Position numbers and translations under genes: made by a program. Positions 1 through 8,900 of a stretch of 64,000 nt of DNA are shown one piece after another. The notes under the pieces are model-generated. The model saw nothing but the letters and a program-made list of their open reading frames with translations. It was not told where the DNA came from and did no database searches. Position 1 is the stretch's first letter, and every line of letters starts with the position of its first letter. The stretch covers positions 248,001 to 312,000 of the forward strand of contig NZ_CP035632.1 of the NCBI RefSeq assembly GCF_008807075.1. The letters run 5' to 3'. This DNA comes from Synechococcus sp. RSCCF101 (GTDB lineage: Bacteria > Cyanobacteriota > Cyanobacteriia > PCC-6307 > Cyanobiaceae).

Positions 1-340
1 TGAAGCGCACCTGGACCCGCTGCTGGTTCTGAACCGAAATCGAGGCCAGAAGCCGGATCGAGGCCAGCTCGGCCAGGGGGCCCTTGAGGCGGAGCAGATT
101 CATGCCCAGCCCGCGCGACGGGCTGAGCACCTGCAGGTTGTCGAGCCATGGGGCCACCCGCAGGTAGGGCAGGGAGCTGCTGCTCCAGCGCAGCTCCCAC
201 ACCCCTTCCAGCTGCTCGGCCTGGCGGTCGAGGTCGGCCGGTTGCTGCCGCTCCAGCTGGCTGAGCAGGCCCTCCACCTCGGGATCGGCGGACGGCCTGG
301 TGGACTCGAGGGCGGCGATCAGCCGGCTGCGGCAGCTCAC
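1..340 (-). CDS. PAP/fibrillin family protein (partial, C-terminus off window)
   Basis: A GTG start at 338-340 opens a frame that runs off the left window edge; 113 codons are visible. The translation begins VSCRSRLIAALEST and contains LEGVWELRWSSSSLPYLRVA, the typical N-terminal pattern of plastid-lipid-associated (PAP/fibrillin) proteins, in which a short helical lead is followed by a 'G.WEL.YSS' strand opening a lipocalin-like barrel. Family members associate with thylakoid lipids and plastoglobule-like bodies. It lies 11 bases downstream of the stop of the small membrane protein gene on the same strand and is probably cotranscribed with it. The family call is by motif recognition; the C-terminal half is not visible. 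Confidence 0.72.
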   Translation of the reverse strand, partial: MSCRSRLIAALESTRPSADPEVEGLLSQLERQQPADLDRQAEQLEGVWELRWSSSSLPYLRVAPWLDNLQVLSPSRGLGMNLLRLKGPLAELASIRLLASISVQNQQRVQVRF

Positions 341-351
341 GGGCGGGGGGT

Positions 352-525
352 TCAGCCCAGGATGTTGGCCACGGCCCCTGCCGCTCCCAGCAGGAGAACG
401 GTGAGGCTGATGGCGCCGATGGCCATCCAGGCGTGACGGTCGGCATCGGCCGCCGTCTCCCCGAACGCCATGGTCACCTCGTCGGCGTAGAGGTTGTCGT
501 GGTTCTCCAGATCGTGCGTGTGCAT
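352..525 (-). CDS. small single-span membrane protein, 57 aa, unknown function
   Basis: The ATG at 523-525 opens a 57-residue protein with an acidic, His-rich N-terminus (MHTHDLENHDNLYADEV) and one hydrophobic helix at about residues 33-55 (MAIGAISLTVLLLGAAGAVA). It lacks the ExxNxR chlorophyll-binding pattern of Hlips, so it is not one of those. It sits between two leftward genes, 11 bases before the PAP/fibrillin start, which argues that it is a real cotranscribed gene rather than noise. I do not recognise the family; a small thylakoid or plasma-membrane subunit is possible but is inference. Confidence 0.6.
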   Translation of the reverse strand: MHTHDLENHDNLYADEVTMAFGETAADADRHAWMAIGAISLTVLLLGAAGAVANILG

Positions 526-612
526 GGTGCCGGTGCGGTCTGCTGTACAGCTAGCGACGGCACGGCATGGGCGCCAACGGGAGGGTTGGACGCGCGCTGT
601 CGGGGGCGGGGT

Positions 613-978
613 TCAGTGGAAGGACCAGAGGCGCCGGATCTCCGGATCGTTCACCTGCCAGGCGTGGCAGGCCTCCTGCAGCGGCCCAGGCGGACGGATC
701 GGTGAGAGGGAGCGGGCCTGCAGTTCATCCCGCAGCAGGCTGAGCCAGCGGCGCAGGTCGGCCCGGTGCTCGGGGTCGAGTCCGGGCTGCTCCAGCCGGC
801 GCTCGAGCCACTCCCACTCGTAGAGGAGCATGCCGTCGCTGCAGGCCTTCAGCTGGGCGGGGTCAGCCCCGGCGGGCTGAGCGCCGGCGGAGTCGGCGGC
901 CGTATCGGCGGAGCCCCCCGCGGTTCCGCTGCGGACGCGCTCGCCCAGCTGCTGCATGATCTGGCGGAGAAGGCTCAC
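613..978 (-). CDS. hypothetical protein, 121 aa, coupled to upstream gene
   Basis: I place the start at GTG 976-978 because it overlaps the TGA of the upstream gene (GTGA), a standard translational-coupling arrangement; a longer frame reaches 1047 but would overlap the neighbour by 73 bases. The N-terminus is SLLRQIMQQLGERVRSG, followed by a low-complexity Ala/Gly linker, then a charged helical part (MLLYEWEWLERRLEQPGLDP) ending in LQEACHAWQVNDPEIRRLW. No membrane span or known catalytic motif is visible. Function unknown; the coupling suggests it works with, or is dosed with, the upstream small protein. Confidence 0.55.
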   Translation of the reverse strand: MSLLRQIMQQLGERVRSGTAGGSADTAADSAGAQPAGADPAQLKACSDGMLLYEWEWLERRLEQPGLDPEHRADLRRWLSLLRDELQARSLSPIRPPGPLQEACHAWQVNDPEIRRLWSFH

Positions 979-1268
979 CCCAGGCGGCGACGCTGGCCGG
1001 AGGCTAGGCCAGGCCGATGGCGGCGGCGCCCCAGAGGTTCGATCCACTGATCACGGATGAGGGCCTGGTGATCCCGGTTCTGTCTGCCCCCCGGCTGAAG
1101 GCGGCATCCCATCTGCACCGAACCCTGGTCGAGCAGGCGTCCCAGCCGCAGGGCCGTGGCCTCTTCCAGGCGGCTGAACTGCCCCTGATGCTCGACCAGC
1201 CAGGAGGTCTCCGCTTCGGTGATCACCCCGGAGGAGAGCGCCTCCAGGTAGAGCTCGCCGACCGTCAT
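975..1268 (-). CDS. conserved cyanobacterial-type hypothetical protein, 97 aa
   Basis: The ATG at 1266-1268 begins MTVGELYLEALSSGVITEAE, followed by a helical SWLVEHQGQFSRLEEATALR segment and LGRLLDQGSVQMGCRL. This short alpha-helical module resembles small proteins of unknown function that I associate with cyanobacterial genomes. After about residue 57 the sequence becomes basic and low in complexity, so the conserved core may end before the annotated stop. The TGA overlaps the GTG of the next gene. A frame extending to 1346 exists, but its extra residues look non-coding. Confidence 0.6.
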   Translation of the reverse strand: MTVGELYLEALSSGVITEAETSWLVEHQGQFSRLEEATALRLGRLLDQGSVQMGCRLQPGGRQNRDHQALIRDQWIEPLGRRRHRPGLASGQRRRLG

Positions 1269-1281
1269 GGCAATTGTTGAC

Positions 1282-1350
1282 TTCTGTGAAGCACTCTGGC
1301 GCGGCTGATGCCGGGCGTGGGCCGGAGGACCGAACCCACGCTTCACAGAA
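1282..1350. repeat. 11-bp perfect inverted repeat between aqpZ and downstream gene
   Basis: TTCTGTGAAGC at 1282-1292 is exactly complementary to GCTTCACAGAA at 1340-1350, with a 47-base GC-rich loop. It lies between the aqpZ stop and the start of the next leftward gene. It could form a long-loop hairpin acting as a weak terminator or attenuator, or be a split protein-binding site; no T-tract follows it on either strand. Confidence 0.45.
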
Positions 1351-1358
1351 CCGCTGAC

Positions 1359-2117
1359 TCAGCCCTCGGCGCCGTCGGAAGCGGCGCTTTCATCCAGCAG
1401 GGCGCGGTAGACGAAACCCGCCAGCAGGGCGCCGGCAATCGGAGCCAGCCAGAACAACCAGAGCTGCCCGATCGCTTCGGTGCCCGCCCACAGGGCCACA
1501 CCGGTGCTGCGGGCGGGGTTCACCGAGGTGTTGGTGATCGGGATGCTGATCAGGTGGATCAGAGTCAGCGAGAGCCCGATCGGCACGCCAGCCAGATCGA
1601 CGATCGCGCGGCGGTCGGTGCTGCCCAGGATCACCAGCAGAAAGATGAAGGTGAGCACAACCTCGATCACCAGGGCCGCTGCCAGGTTGTAGCCGCCGGG
1701 GGAGTGGGCGCCGAATCCGTTGGTGGCTAGCGGTGTGGGGCCCACCAGGGCGAATCCCTCACGGCCGGAGGCGATCGCCAGCAGCAATCCGCCCGCGATG
1801 ATCCCGCCCAGCACCTGGGCGGAGATGTAGGGGAGCAGGCCGCTGCCGGGGAAGCGTCCACCGGCCCAGAGGCCGAAGCTCACGGCGGGGTTGATGTGGC
1901 AACCGGAGATATGACCGATGGCGAAGGCCATGGTCAGCAGGGTGAGGCCGAAGGCCAGGGACACGCCGAGGAAGCCGAGCCCGAGGGGGTTCACGGCGGG
2001 GTCCTCATAGGGGAACACGGCAGCGAGAACGGCGCTGCCGCAGCCACCGAAGACGAGCCAGAAGGTGCCGATCAGCTCGGCGATGAACTTCTGGCCCATG
2101 GAGACCGGTCGGGCCAT
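1359..2117 (-). CDS. aqpZ: aquaporin Z-type water channel
   Basis: This 252-residue MIP-family channel has six hydrophobic spans and both pore-lining NPA boxes, N76-P77-A78 (HINPAVSFG) and N200-P201-A202, the latter followed by the selectivity-filter arginine R203. H188 in the fifth span matches the narrow aromatic/arginine constriction of water-selective aquaporins rather than glycerol facilitators. It is predicted to carry water across the plasma membrane during osmotic shifts. The start could also be M7 ([16 protein letters not shown]), where homologues usually begin. It is transcribed leftwards, possibly with the upstream doxX-like gene. Confidence 0.93.
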   Translation of the reverse strand: MARPVSMGQKFIAELIGTFWLVFGGCGSAVLAAVFPYEDPAVNPLGLGFLGVSLAFGLTLLTMAFAIGHISGCHINPAVSFGLWAGGRFPGSGLLPYISAQVLGGIIAGGLLLAIASGREGFALVGPTPLATNGFGAHSPGGYNLAAALVIEVVLTFIFLLVILGSTDRRAIVDLAGVPIGLSLTLIHLISIPITNTSVNPARSTGVALWAGTEAIGQLWLFWLAPIAGALLAGFVYRALLDESAASDGAEG

Positions 2118-2238
2118 GGGTGGGAATCAGTCACAGACGCGACGAACAGTAGTGCTTGCAACAGCACCTGTCCGGCATGTGTGTGCGGTTCTGATCCGGT
2201 CGGTTCGTGGAGGCCCGCTGCGGGGCCCCCGGTTGGCC

Positions 2239-2763
2239 TCAGGCGGCGCCGCCACTCACGGCAGTGGTGCGGGTCATGGGGCGAGCAGCGGGGGCGGCAT
2301 CCGGGTCCACGGAGCCGAGGGCGGTGCTGCTGCTGAAGGCCTCGGCGATCATGCCGGCATCAAAGGAGTAGCGGCCCGGACCGGTGCAGAGCAGGGTGAG
2401 GCTGGCTCCCAGGTAGAGCACTACGAGCTCCAGCAGGTAGATGTTGAAGCCGCTGGTGAGGATGTGGTGGTACGCCGCCACCAGCATCGTGCCGCTGAGG
2501 GCGAGGGCGCCGATCGGGGTGAGGAAGCCCAGGATCACGAACCAGCTGCCGAAGATTTCGGCGAAGCCGGCCATGTGGGCCATGAACAGGGGGAAGGGCA
2601 GATGGAGCGGCTCCACGTAGGCTGCCGCGAAGCTGGCGGGGTTGGCGAGCTTCTCCTGGCCGTGGTGGATCATCATCAGACCCACCGAAACCCGCAGCAG
2701 CAGCAGGCCGAGGTTGGTGAAGCGCCCTTCGCGCACGAAATATCGGTAGACGGAGGCGAGCAC
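2239..2763 (-). CDS. DoxX family membrane protein
   Basis: The 174-residue protein starts with GTG and has four hydrophobic segments in the DoxX arrangement: LLLLRVSVGLMMIHHGQEK, then FAEIFGSWFVILGFLTPIG, then LSGTMLVAAYHHI, then a final span near LLELVVLYLGASL. The 'HHGQEKL' and 'GxxTPxG' signatures are characteristic. Members are poorly defined integral membrane proteins linked to thiosulfate oxidation or thiol redox balance in some bacteria. The C-terminal 35 residues are hydrophilic and Ala/Pro-rich. It lies upstream of aqpZ and is divergent from the SPFH gene at 2928. Confidence 0.85.
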   Translation of the reverse strand: MLASVYRYFVREGRFTNLGLLLLRVSVGLMMIHHGQEKLANPASFAAAYVEPLHLPFPLFMAHMAGFAEIFGSWFVILGFLTPIGALALSGTMLVAAYHHILTSGFNIYLLELVVLYLGASLTLLCTGPGRYSFDAGMIAEAFSSSTALGSVDPDAAPAARPMTRTTAVSGGAA

Positions 2764-2927
2764 GGAGATGTTGCGGAACGTTTCTCCATCCTGCCAGGCA
2801 CTGCTACGAAGTGTTGAGCGTTTTCAGAAAGCGGCGCCCGGCCGGTTCACCGACCCGCCTCACGGCTGCCGCGTCCCGGGTCCAGGCGACATGATCGGCG
2901 GGTGATTCCACGCTGATTCCCCAGACC

Positions 2928-3731
2928 ATGCAGTCGCCGCTTCGCTCCGCCGCCGCCAACGGTCCCGGTGGGGGCGCCACGCTGATCGCGGCCCTGGCCC
3001 TCACGGCGTTGCTGCTGCTCGGTCAGGCCCTGTTCATCGTTCCCGCCGGCAAGGTGGCCGTGATCACCACCCTCGGCAAGGTGACGGGCGCGCCGCGGAT
3101 GCCGGGCCTGAATGTGAAGGCCCCCTTCATCCAGTCGGTGTACCCCTTCGATGTGCGCACCCAGGTGCGGCCCGAGGAATTCGCCACCCTCACCAAGGAC
3201 CTGCAGGTGATCGAGGCCACCGCAACGGTGAAGTACGCGGTGCGGCCCAGCGAAGCCGGCCGGGTGTACAGCACGATCGCCAGCAACGACCGGGAGATCT
3301 ACCCCCGCATCATTCAGCCCTCCCTGCTCAAGGCGCTGAAGTCGGTCTTCTCTCAGTACGAGCTGGTCACCATCGCCAGCGAGTGGAGCGACATCTCCTC
3401 CCTGGTGGAGCGCACCGTGGCTGAGGAACTCGACAAGTTCGACTACGTGGAGGTGCGCGGTCTCGACCTCACCGGTCTGCAGATCGCCGAGGAGTACCGC
3501 GCCGCGATCGAGCAGAAGCAGATCGCCGAACAGCAACTGCTCCGCGCCCAGACCGAGGTGAAGATCGCTGAGCAGGAAGCACTCCGCTACGACACCCTCA
3601 ACCGCAGCCTCGACGACCAGGTGCTGTTCAAGCTGTTCCTCGACAAGTGGGACGGCCAGACCGAGGTGGTGCCCGCCCTGCCCGGCACCGCCGGCGGCAT
3701 GCCGCCGGTGATCGTGGGTCGGCGCGGCTGA
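2928..3731 (+). CDS. SPFH/band 7 (prohibitin-like) membrane protein
   Basis: The 267-residue protein has an N-terminal membrane anchor (about residues 18-42, LIAALALTALLLLGQALFIV) followed by a band 7 domain: VPAGKVAVITTLGKV, then GLNVKAPFIQSVYPFDVRTQ, and a coiled-coil rich in IAEQQLLRAQTEVKIAEQEA. This arrangement matches cyanobacterial prohibitin homologues, which form ring oligomers in thylakoid or plasma membranes, possibly as protease partners. The gene is divergent from doxX and converges on the methyltransferase gene only 4 bases downstream; a palindrome (CTGAGGCCTCAG) spans its stop codon. Confidence 0.88.
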   Translation: MQSPLRSAAANGPGGGATLIAALALTALLLLGQALFIVPAGKVAVITTLGKVTGAPRMPGLNVKAPFIQSVYPFDVRTQVRPEEFATLTKDLQVIEATATVKYAVRPSEAGRVYSTIASNDREIYPRIIQPSLLKALKSVFSQYELVTIASEWSDISSLVERTVAEELDKFDYVEVRGLDLTGLQIAEEYRAAIEQKQIAEQQLLRAQTEVKIAEQEALRYDTLNRSLDDQVLFKLFLDKWDGQTEVVPALPGTAGGMPPVIVGRRG

Positions 3732-3735
3732 GGCC

Positions 3736-4686
3736 TCAGGCCTCCCGCCAGGCCAGCACCGCCCGGTGACGCGGGCTGCACGACTCGCTGTGCACCCGCG
3801 TGAATCCGGCCTCGATCAGCTCCTGTTCCAGATCCAGGGCCAGGAACTGATCCATGAACGGCTCGGTGCTCTTGAGCAGGGTCATCAGGGCCGCCGGCAT
3901 CGTCTGATAGGCACCGCTGGCGGGGTTCATGTCCATCAGCGCCAGGCAGCCGCCCGGGGCCAGCAGCCTCCGGCACTCCCTGAAGATGCGCCGGGTCGTG
4001 TCGGCGGCCATCTCGTGGAACAGCAGGAAAGCTGAGATCAGTCCGAACCGCCCGCTGGCCAGGCCGGTGGCCTCCGGCAGCGCATGCACCAGCTCCGAGG
4101 CGCCGGCCACTCCGCTTTCCGCGGCCCGGCTCCGTGCCACGGCCAGGTAGTGGGGCGAGAAATCCAGCCCGGTCACGACGCTGCCGGGGAAGCCGGCCAC
4201 CAGCCGCTCACTGCTGAGGCCCACCGTGCAGTGCAGATCGAGGATCTCAGCGGGGCTTCGGGGCACTCGGGCCTCCAGCACCCGGTGGTAGCCGTCCCGC
4301 AGGGCCCGGTCGCTGTGGGCGCCGGCCTCCGGGTACAGGCTGGAGTGCACGGCGTTGGAGGCCACCTCGAACTCAAAGGCCGCCTGCCAGCAGAGGTGGC
4401 CGGCGTCGTAGCCGTGGAAGGAGGCGCTGTAGTTGGCCGGGTAGCGCAGATCGGGGTCCTGCACCGCGGCCCAGTCCGCCTCCCAGTTGCGCTGCTCCAG
4501 GGTCTGCACCGTGTCGCGCCAGGGGATGCCCAGCCGCTCGGCCCGGCCGATCATCATTCGCCTGGCCTGCCATTTGGCCGCCGACCAGAGCGGCGGCACC
4601 GCCAGCAGGCCGGCCACCAGACGACTGGTGGGAGTGGGCGTGAGCGTGGCTCCGGCCATCGGGGCAGGGGAAAGGCGACGGGCCAA
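3736..4686 (-). CDS. class I SAM-dependent methyltransferase
   Basis: The 316-residue protein carries a Rossmann-type methyltransferase domain from about residue 145: motif I reads EILDLHCTVGLSSERL, then the acidic strand VVTGLDFSPHYLAVAR, then motif FGLISAFLLFHEM and the post-motif LLAPGGCLALMDMNP. Motif I is atypical, with His and Cys-Thr where most members have ExGCGTG, but the spacing is intact. The substrate is unknown. It starts 2 bases after the acyltransferase stop, so the two are an operon and a lipid or lipid-linked substrate is a reasonable guess. M10 (MAGATLTPTP) is an alternative start. Confidence 0.82.
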   Translation of the reverse strand: MARRLSPAPMAGATLTPTPTSRLVAGLLAVPPLWSAAKWQARRMMIGRAERLGIPWRDTVQTLEQRNWEADWAAVQDPDLRYPANYSASFHGYDAGHLCWQAAFEFEVASNAVHSSLYPEAGAHSDRALRDGYHRVLEARVPRSPAEILDLHCTVGLSSERLVAGFPGSVVTGLDFSPHYLAVARSRAAESGVAGASELVHALPEATGLASGRFGLISAFLLFHEMAADTTRRIFRECRRLLAPGGCLALMDMNPASGAYQTMPAALMTLLKSTEPFMDQFLALDLEQELIEAGFTRVHSESCSPRHRAVLAWREA

Positions 4687-4688
4687 CG

Positions 4689-5549
4689 CTATCGACGCTC
4701 GGCGGCTTCCACCTCCTGCCGCAGGCCATCGAGCTGCTGCTGCATCGCCTCCTCCACCTGCAGGTAGCAGCGCTGCACGTAGGCCCGGTCGCGGCTGGCC
4801 TCATGGCCGCTGCGCTCGAAGGTGATCGGCGGGCAGACGCGGGTGTGGATCTGCGCCGGCAGCGGCAGGTTGGGCAGGGGGCCCACGGCCAGGCCCCAGG
4901 GCAGACCCAGGTAGAGGGGGAACACCTGGGGGTCGAGACCGAGGGGCCAGGGCATGCCCCGCTCGTGCAGCCCGCGCACCAGGGGATAGCAGTCCTCGAT
5001 CACGTAGAGGCTGTCGTGGCTGCCCCAGGAGATCAGGGGCACCACGGGCAGCCCGTGCCAGATGGCCAGTCGCAGGAAGCCGGTGCGCCCATGGAAGTGG
5101 ATGCGGCCCCGCATCCGGTGCGGACGGAAGGCGTCCTGGCCGCCGCCCGGATACACCAGCAGGCTGTCGCCCGCCTCCAGCACCGCCAGGGCCTGGCGGG
5201 CGTGGAAGGGAATCGCCCCCACCCGCGCGGCCACATCCGCCATCAGCGGGTAGGCCCGCCACACCTGGGCATGGGTGAGGCCGAACACGCGTCGCTCCGT
5301 GCCGAAGCGCCGGAACCAGTCGTAGAGCATCATCGGCAGGTCGGGCGTGGCCAGCCCGCCGTTGTGGGAGCCGACGAAGAGCACCTGGCCGCTGGCCGGC
5401 ACGTGCTCCCAGCCGGAGGTCTGAACCCGGAAGTAATGGCGATAGAACCAGCCCCAGAGCGGCATCAGCCGCTCGATCAGCACCTCATCCCGCCGCCAGC
5501 CGGGGTGGCGTGCTGCCGGTGAGCGGAGCGGCAGCGGGCCAGACCTCAT
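4689..5549 (-). CDS. lysophospholipid acyltransferase family protein
   Basis: The 286-residue protein has the acyltransferase acceptor site VGSHNGGLATPDLPMMLYDW, in which the His and Asp of the HNGG...D box replace the standard HX4D spacing, as in the diacylglycerol-acyltransferase-like branch seen in cyanobacteria. Further family blocks are LVYPGGGQDAFRP (substrate phosphate site) and GLPVVPLISWGSHDSLY. It is predicted to transfer acyl chains to a glycerolipid at the cytoplasmic membrane face. It is the first gene of a two-gene leftward operon with the methyltransferase. Confidence 0.85.
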   Translation of the reverse strand: MRSGPLPLRSPAARHPGWRRDEVLIERLMPLWGWFYRHYFRVQTSGWEHVPASGQVLFVGSHNGGLATPDLPMMLYDWFRRFGTERRVFGLTHAQVWRAYPLMADVAARVGAIPFHARQALAVLEAGDSLLVYPGGGQDAFRPHRMRGRIHFHGRTGFLRLAIWHGLPVVPLISWGSHDSLYVIEDCYPLVRGLHERGMPWPLGLDPQVFPLYLGLPWGLAVGPLPNLPLPAQIHTRVCPPITFERSGHEASRDRAYVQRCYLQVEEAMQQQLDGLRQEVEAAERR

Positions 5550-5955
5550 CGGCGGGCAACGGGTGAACGTGGGGCGTCACCGTAATCAGAGGGCAGGGCT
5601 GCTGGTCATGACTCGCTCCGCCACAGCCGCAGACCAGGACGCGATCCTGTCGATCGGTGCGACCGACCTGGCGCCGGAGCGGATGACCAGCAGGTGAGGC
5701 CACGATCCGTGACTGTGTCGAGGCTGGCGTTGACAAGAATGTGTTTTGCAAACTGCTGGCTCCGCACCCAGTGGGCCGGAGGCGCCCGGTCAGCGGAGAT
5801 GTGAGGGCCGACGGCTTGCACGGGTGATGACGGAAGTGTTCCATCACGCTTGCTGCGCAGCTTCGGCTCAATCGCAGCGCTAGGTTGAAATTGATTGTGA
5901 GGGCGCAGCTTCACGTCTGTGCCGGGCAGTCGCAGCGATTGCGAGGGGCCCTGAC
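5550..5955. other. 406-bp intergenic region, no gene found
   Basis: This separates the leftward acyltransferase from the rightward diguanylate cyclase, so it should hold two divergent promoters. A TTGACA hexamer occurs at about 5730 on the plus strand but without a convincing -10 at proper spacing. Open frames here are short and lack family features, so I call none of them. Confidence 0.5.
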
Positions 5956-8900
5956 GTGCCGATTGAGTTCGAGTTTGACGGCGATGAACAGCTGCTGATC
6001 ACCCGTTACCGGGGAATTGTGGATGATGATCAGCTGATCTCGACCTACCGCAGCGTCTACGCCCTTCCGGACACCCGTCCTGGCTTCCGGGAGTTGGCAC
6101 TGCACGCCGATGATTTTCAGCCGGAGGTCACGGCGACCGGCATGAGCGACTACATGCGGCTTTCCAGCTCGTTCCACAGCGGCGCTCGTGCACGAACAGC
6201 AGCTGTGGTGGGCAAGCTGAGCCATGAACTGATGCTGGATCGCGTCGCCAGCAGCATCGCTGCCTCTGGCGACGCCTCAGAGGTGGTTGAGCTGTTCAGC
6301 ACGGCCCGCGATGCAGTCGTCAGTCTGGGCGTTCAGCTCTCCGACGAGCGGCAGCACCAGCTTCGGGAATTTGATTTTTCCTACCAGCTGAGCAACCATG
6401 AGTTGAGGCAGAAGCTGGCTCAGGCTGAGGCCGAGCGGGATGAGGCCAGGGCCTTCTATCAGGGCATGTTCGAGACCTCCAGTCCCACAGCCATCTGGGA
6501 TGTGGAGGCCGGGCACCTGATCAGCTGCAATGCAGCGTTCTGCTCAACTCTGGGCTACAGCAACGCTGAACTCAGCCGGATGCGCATCTCGGACCTGGAT
6601 GCCAACGAATCGCCGGAGCAGTCAGACGCTCATGTGACCTCCTTGATCGCCAAAGGGCACGAGAGCTTCGAGACGGCCCTTCAGACGCGGATGGGAACGC
6701 TGATCCCCATGCTCGTTGACGCCTGGCATGTGCGGGTCAACGATCGCTCGTATCTGCAGGCCGTCTTCTTCGACATCAGCCAGCGCAGGCAGCAGCAGGA
6801 GGAGCTGAACAACCTGCACCGGCAGATCGAAGCCGCCCTCAGCGCCACGGGCTCCGGGACCTGGCGTTTCGACGCAGCGACCGGCCGACTCATGCTCGAT
6901 GCCACAGCCCAGGACATGACCGGTCTGCCGGCAATCACCACTGTGGAGGATTGGTTGTCGGTGATTCATCCCGGCGATCGGGCTGGGATTCTGCGTCGTT
7001 ACGACGAGGCTCAAGCGCATCGGGCCACCAGCATTGACCTGTCCTACCGGTTGCTGAAGAAGCTGACCGCACGCTTCGTCAGGGAACGCGGCGTGATGCA
7101 GTACGACCGGAATGGCTCACTGCTCAGCTGCCATGGCCTGATCCAGTATGTCAATGAGGAGGAGCGCAAACGAGAGAAGCAGGCCCTGTCGCAGCGCCGC
7201 TACCGGCGTCTGATCGAAAACCTCGGCCATCAGTTCGGTGTGTTCAGCCGCTCGCTCCACTCCGGCGAGATCCTGTATGCCAGCACAGGCTTCGGGAGGA
7301 TTCTCGGACTCCCTGCCGTGGCCTGCCGGGGCAGGAATCTGGTGGATCTGGTGCCCTGGCGACCCGGCCCAGCGGGCACGCGGGTGAAGCGGCTCCCCGA
7401 TCGCCTTGAGGATCCGTTGGAGCACCGCCATGAGGAGGTGTGTTTCGAACACCGCGAGCACGGCCTGCGCGTGCTCTCGCTCACCAGCCACCTGTCCACC
7501 GATGAGGAGGGCCGGCAGGTGAGCGAGGGCATCATCGAAGACATCACCCTGGCCCGGAGTCGCGATCAGGCGTTGCGGGAGCAGCACCAGCAGCTCGAGC
7601 AGGCCAGAGAGGCTCTGGCCGAGCAGAACGATCTGCTCGAGACCATCGATCGGTTGCAGACCCTCTTCCTCGGTGATGCCTCCGACCAGGAGGTGTTCGA
7701 TCGCATGCTTCAGGAAGCGCTGCGCCTCAGCCAGAGTCCGTTCGGATTCGTGCTCGAGCTGTGCCCGAATGATCAGGGCGAGCCGACTCTGCGGGAACTG
7801 GCCGTGTCACGCCTGCATTCGGATGCCGGAAGCCAGCCCTTCTACGAGCACATGCTCCAGAGCGGCATGGAGCATTACGACTTTCCTTCTCTGCTGGCCC
7901 CGGCGACCGAGGCTGCGGAGCTGGTGCTCTGCAATTTCAAGGCGCAGGACAAGGGCACCCCTGAGGCGGCCCCGCCAGCGGGCGCGTTGCAGCTGGAGGC
8001 CCTCCTGGCGGTTCCGCTGCTGCATCAGGGACGCGCCATCGGCGTGATCGCCCTGGCCAATCGCATGGGTGGGTACAGCATGGAGCTGGTGGAGCAGCTG
8101 GAGCCGGTCTGGGCGGCCTGCGCCCAGCTCGTGAATGCCCATGCCAGCAAACGCCAATTGGAGGCCGCCAGGCAGGAGCTGGAGCAGGAGTTCAGCATCA
8201 TCAACCGCTACGTGATGACTGCGGCGATCGACTGCGAGGACCGCTTCACCGAGGTGTCCGACGCCTTCTGTCGCGCTCTCGGATACGAACGTTCCGAGCT
8301 GATCGGGGCCTCTGTGGATCGGATCCGCCACCCCGATCAGTCGGTGGAAGTGGAGGCTGAGGCCCGTGAGTGGATGGGGGCTGGGCTGCCATGGAATGGC
8401 GAGGTGCTGAAACGCCGCAAGGACGGCACAGCCTGCTGGCTGGAGGTGTTCATGGAGCCGGTGTGTTCCACATCCCGTGCCATCGAGGGGTTCACCTTCA
8501 TCTGCACGGATGTGACCGAGAAGAAGCGCAATGCGATTCTCTCCACCACCGATCCGCTGACCCAGCTCAACAACCGCCTCAAGCTCGATGCGGTGCTGGA
8601 GGGCGAGGTGCAGCGCACGCGGCGCTACAACCAGCCGCTCTCCCTGATCATGGTGGATGTGGACCACTTCAAGGCGGTCAACGACAGCCACGGCCACCAG
8701 GTGGGCGATCTGGTGCTCACCAACCTGGCGGATCTGCTGCGGCAGCATTGCCGCGAAACCGATGAGCCCGGCCGCTGGGGCGGGGAGGAGTTTCTGATCG
8801 TCTGCCCGCAGACGCCCGAGGAGGGAGCGGTGGCCCTGGCCGAGAAGCTGCGGCTGCGCCTGTCGGAGCACGATTTTCCCGTCGTGCACCACGCCTCGGC

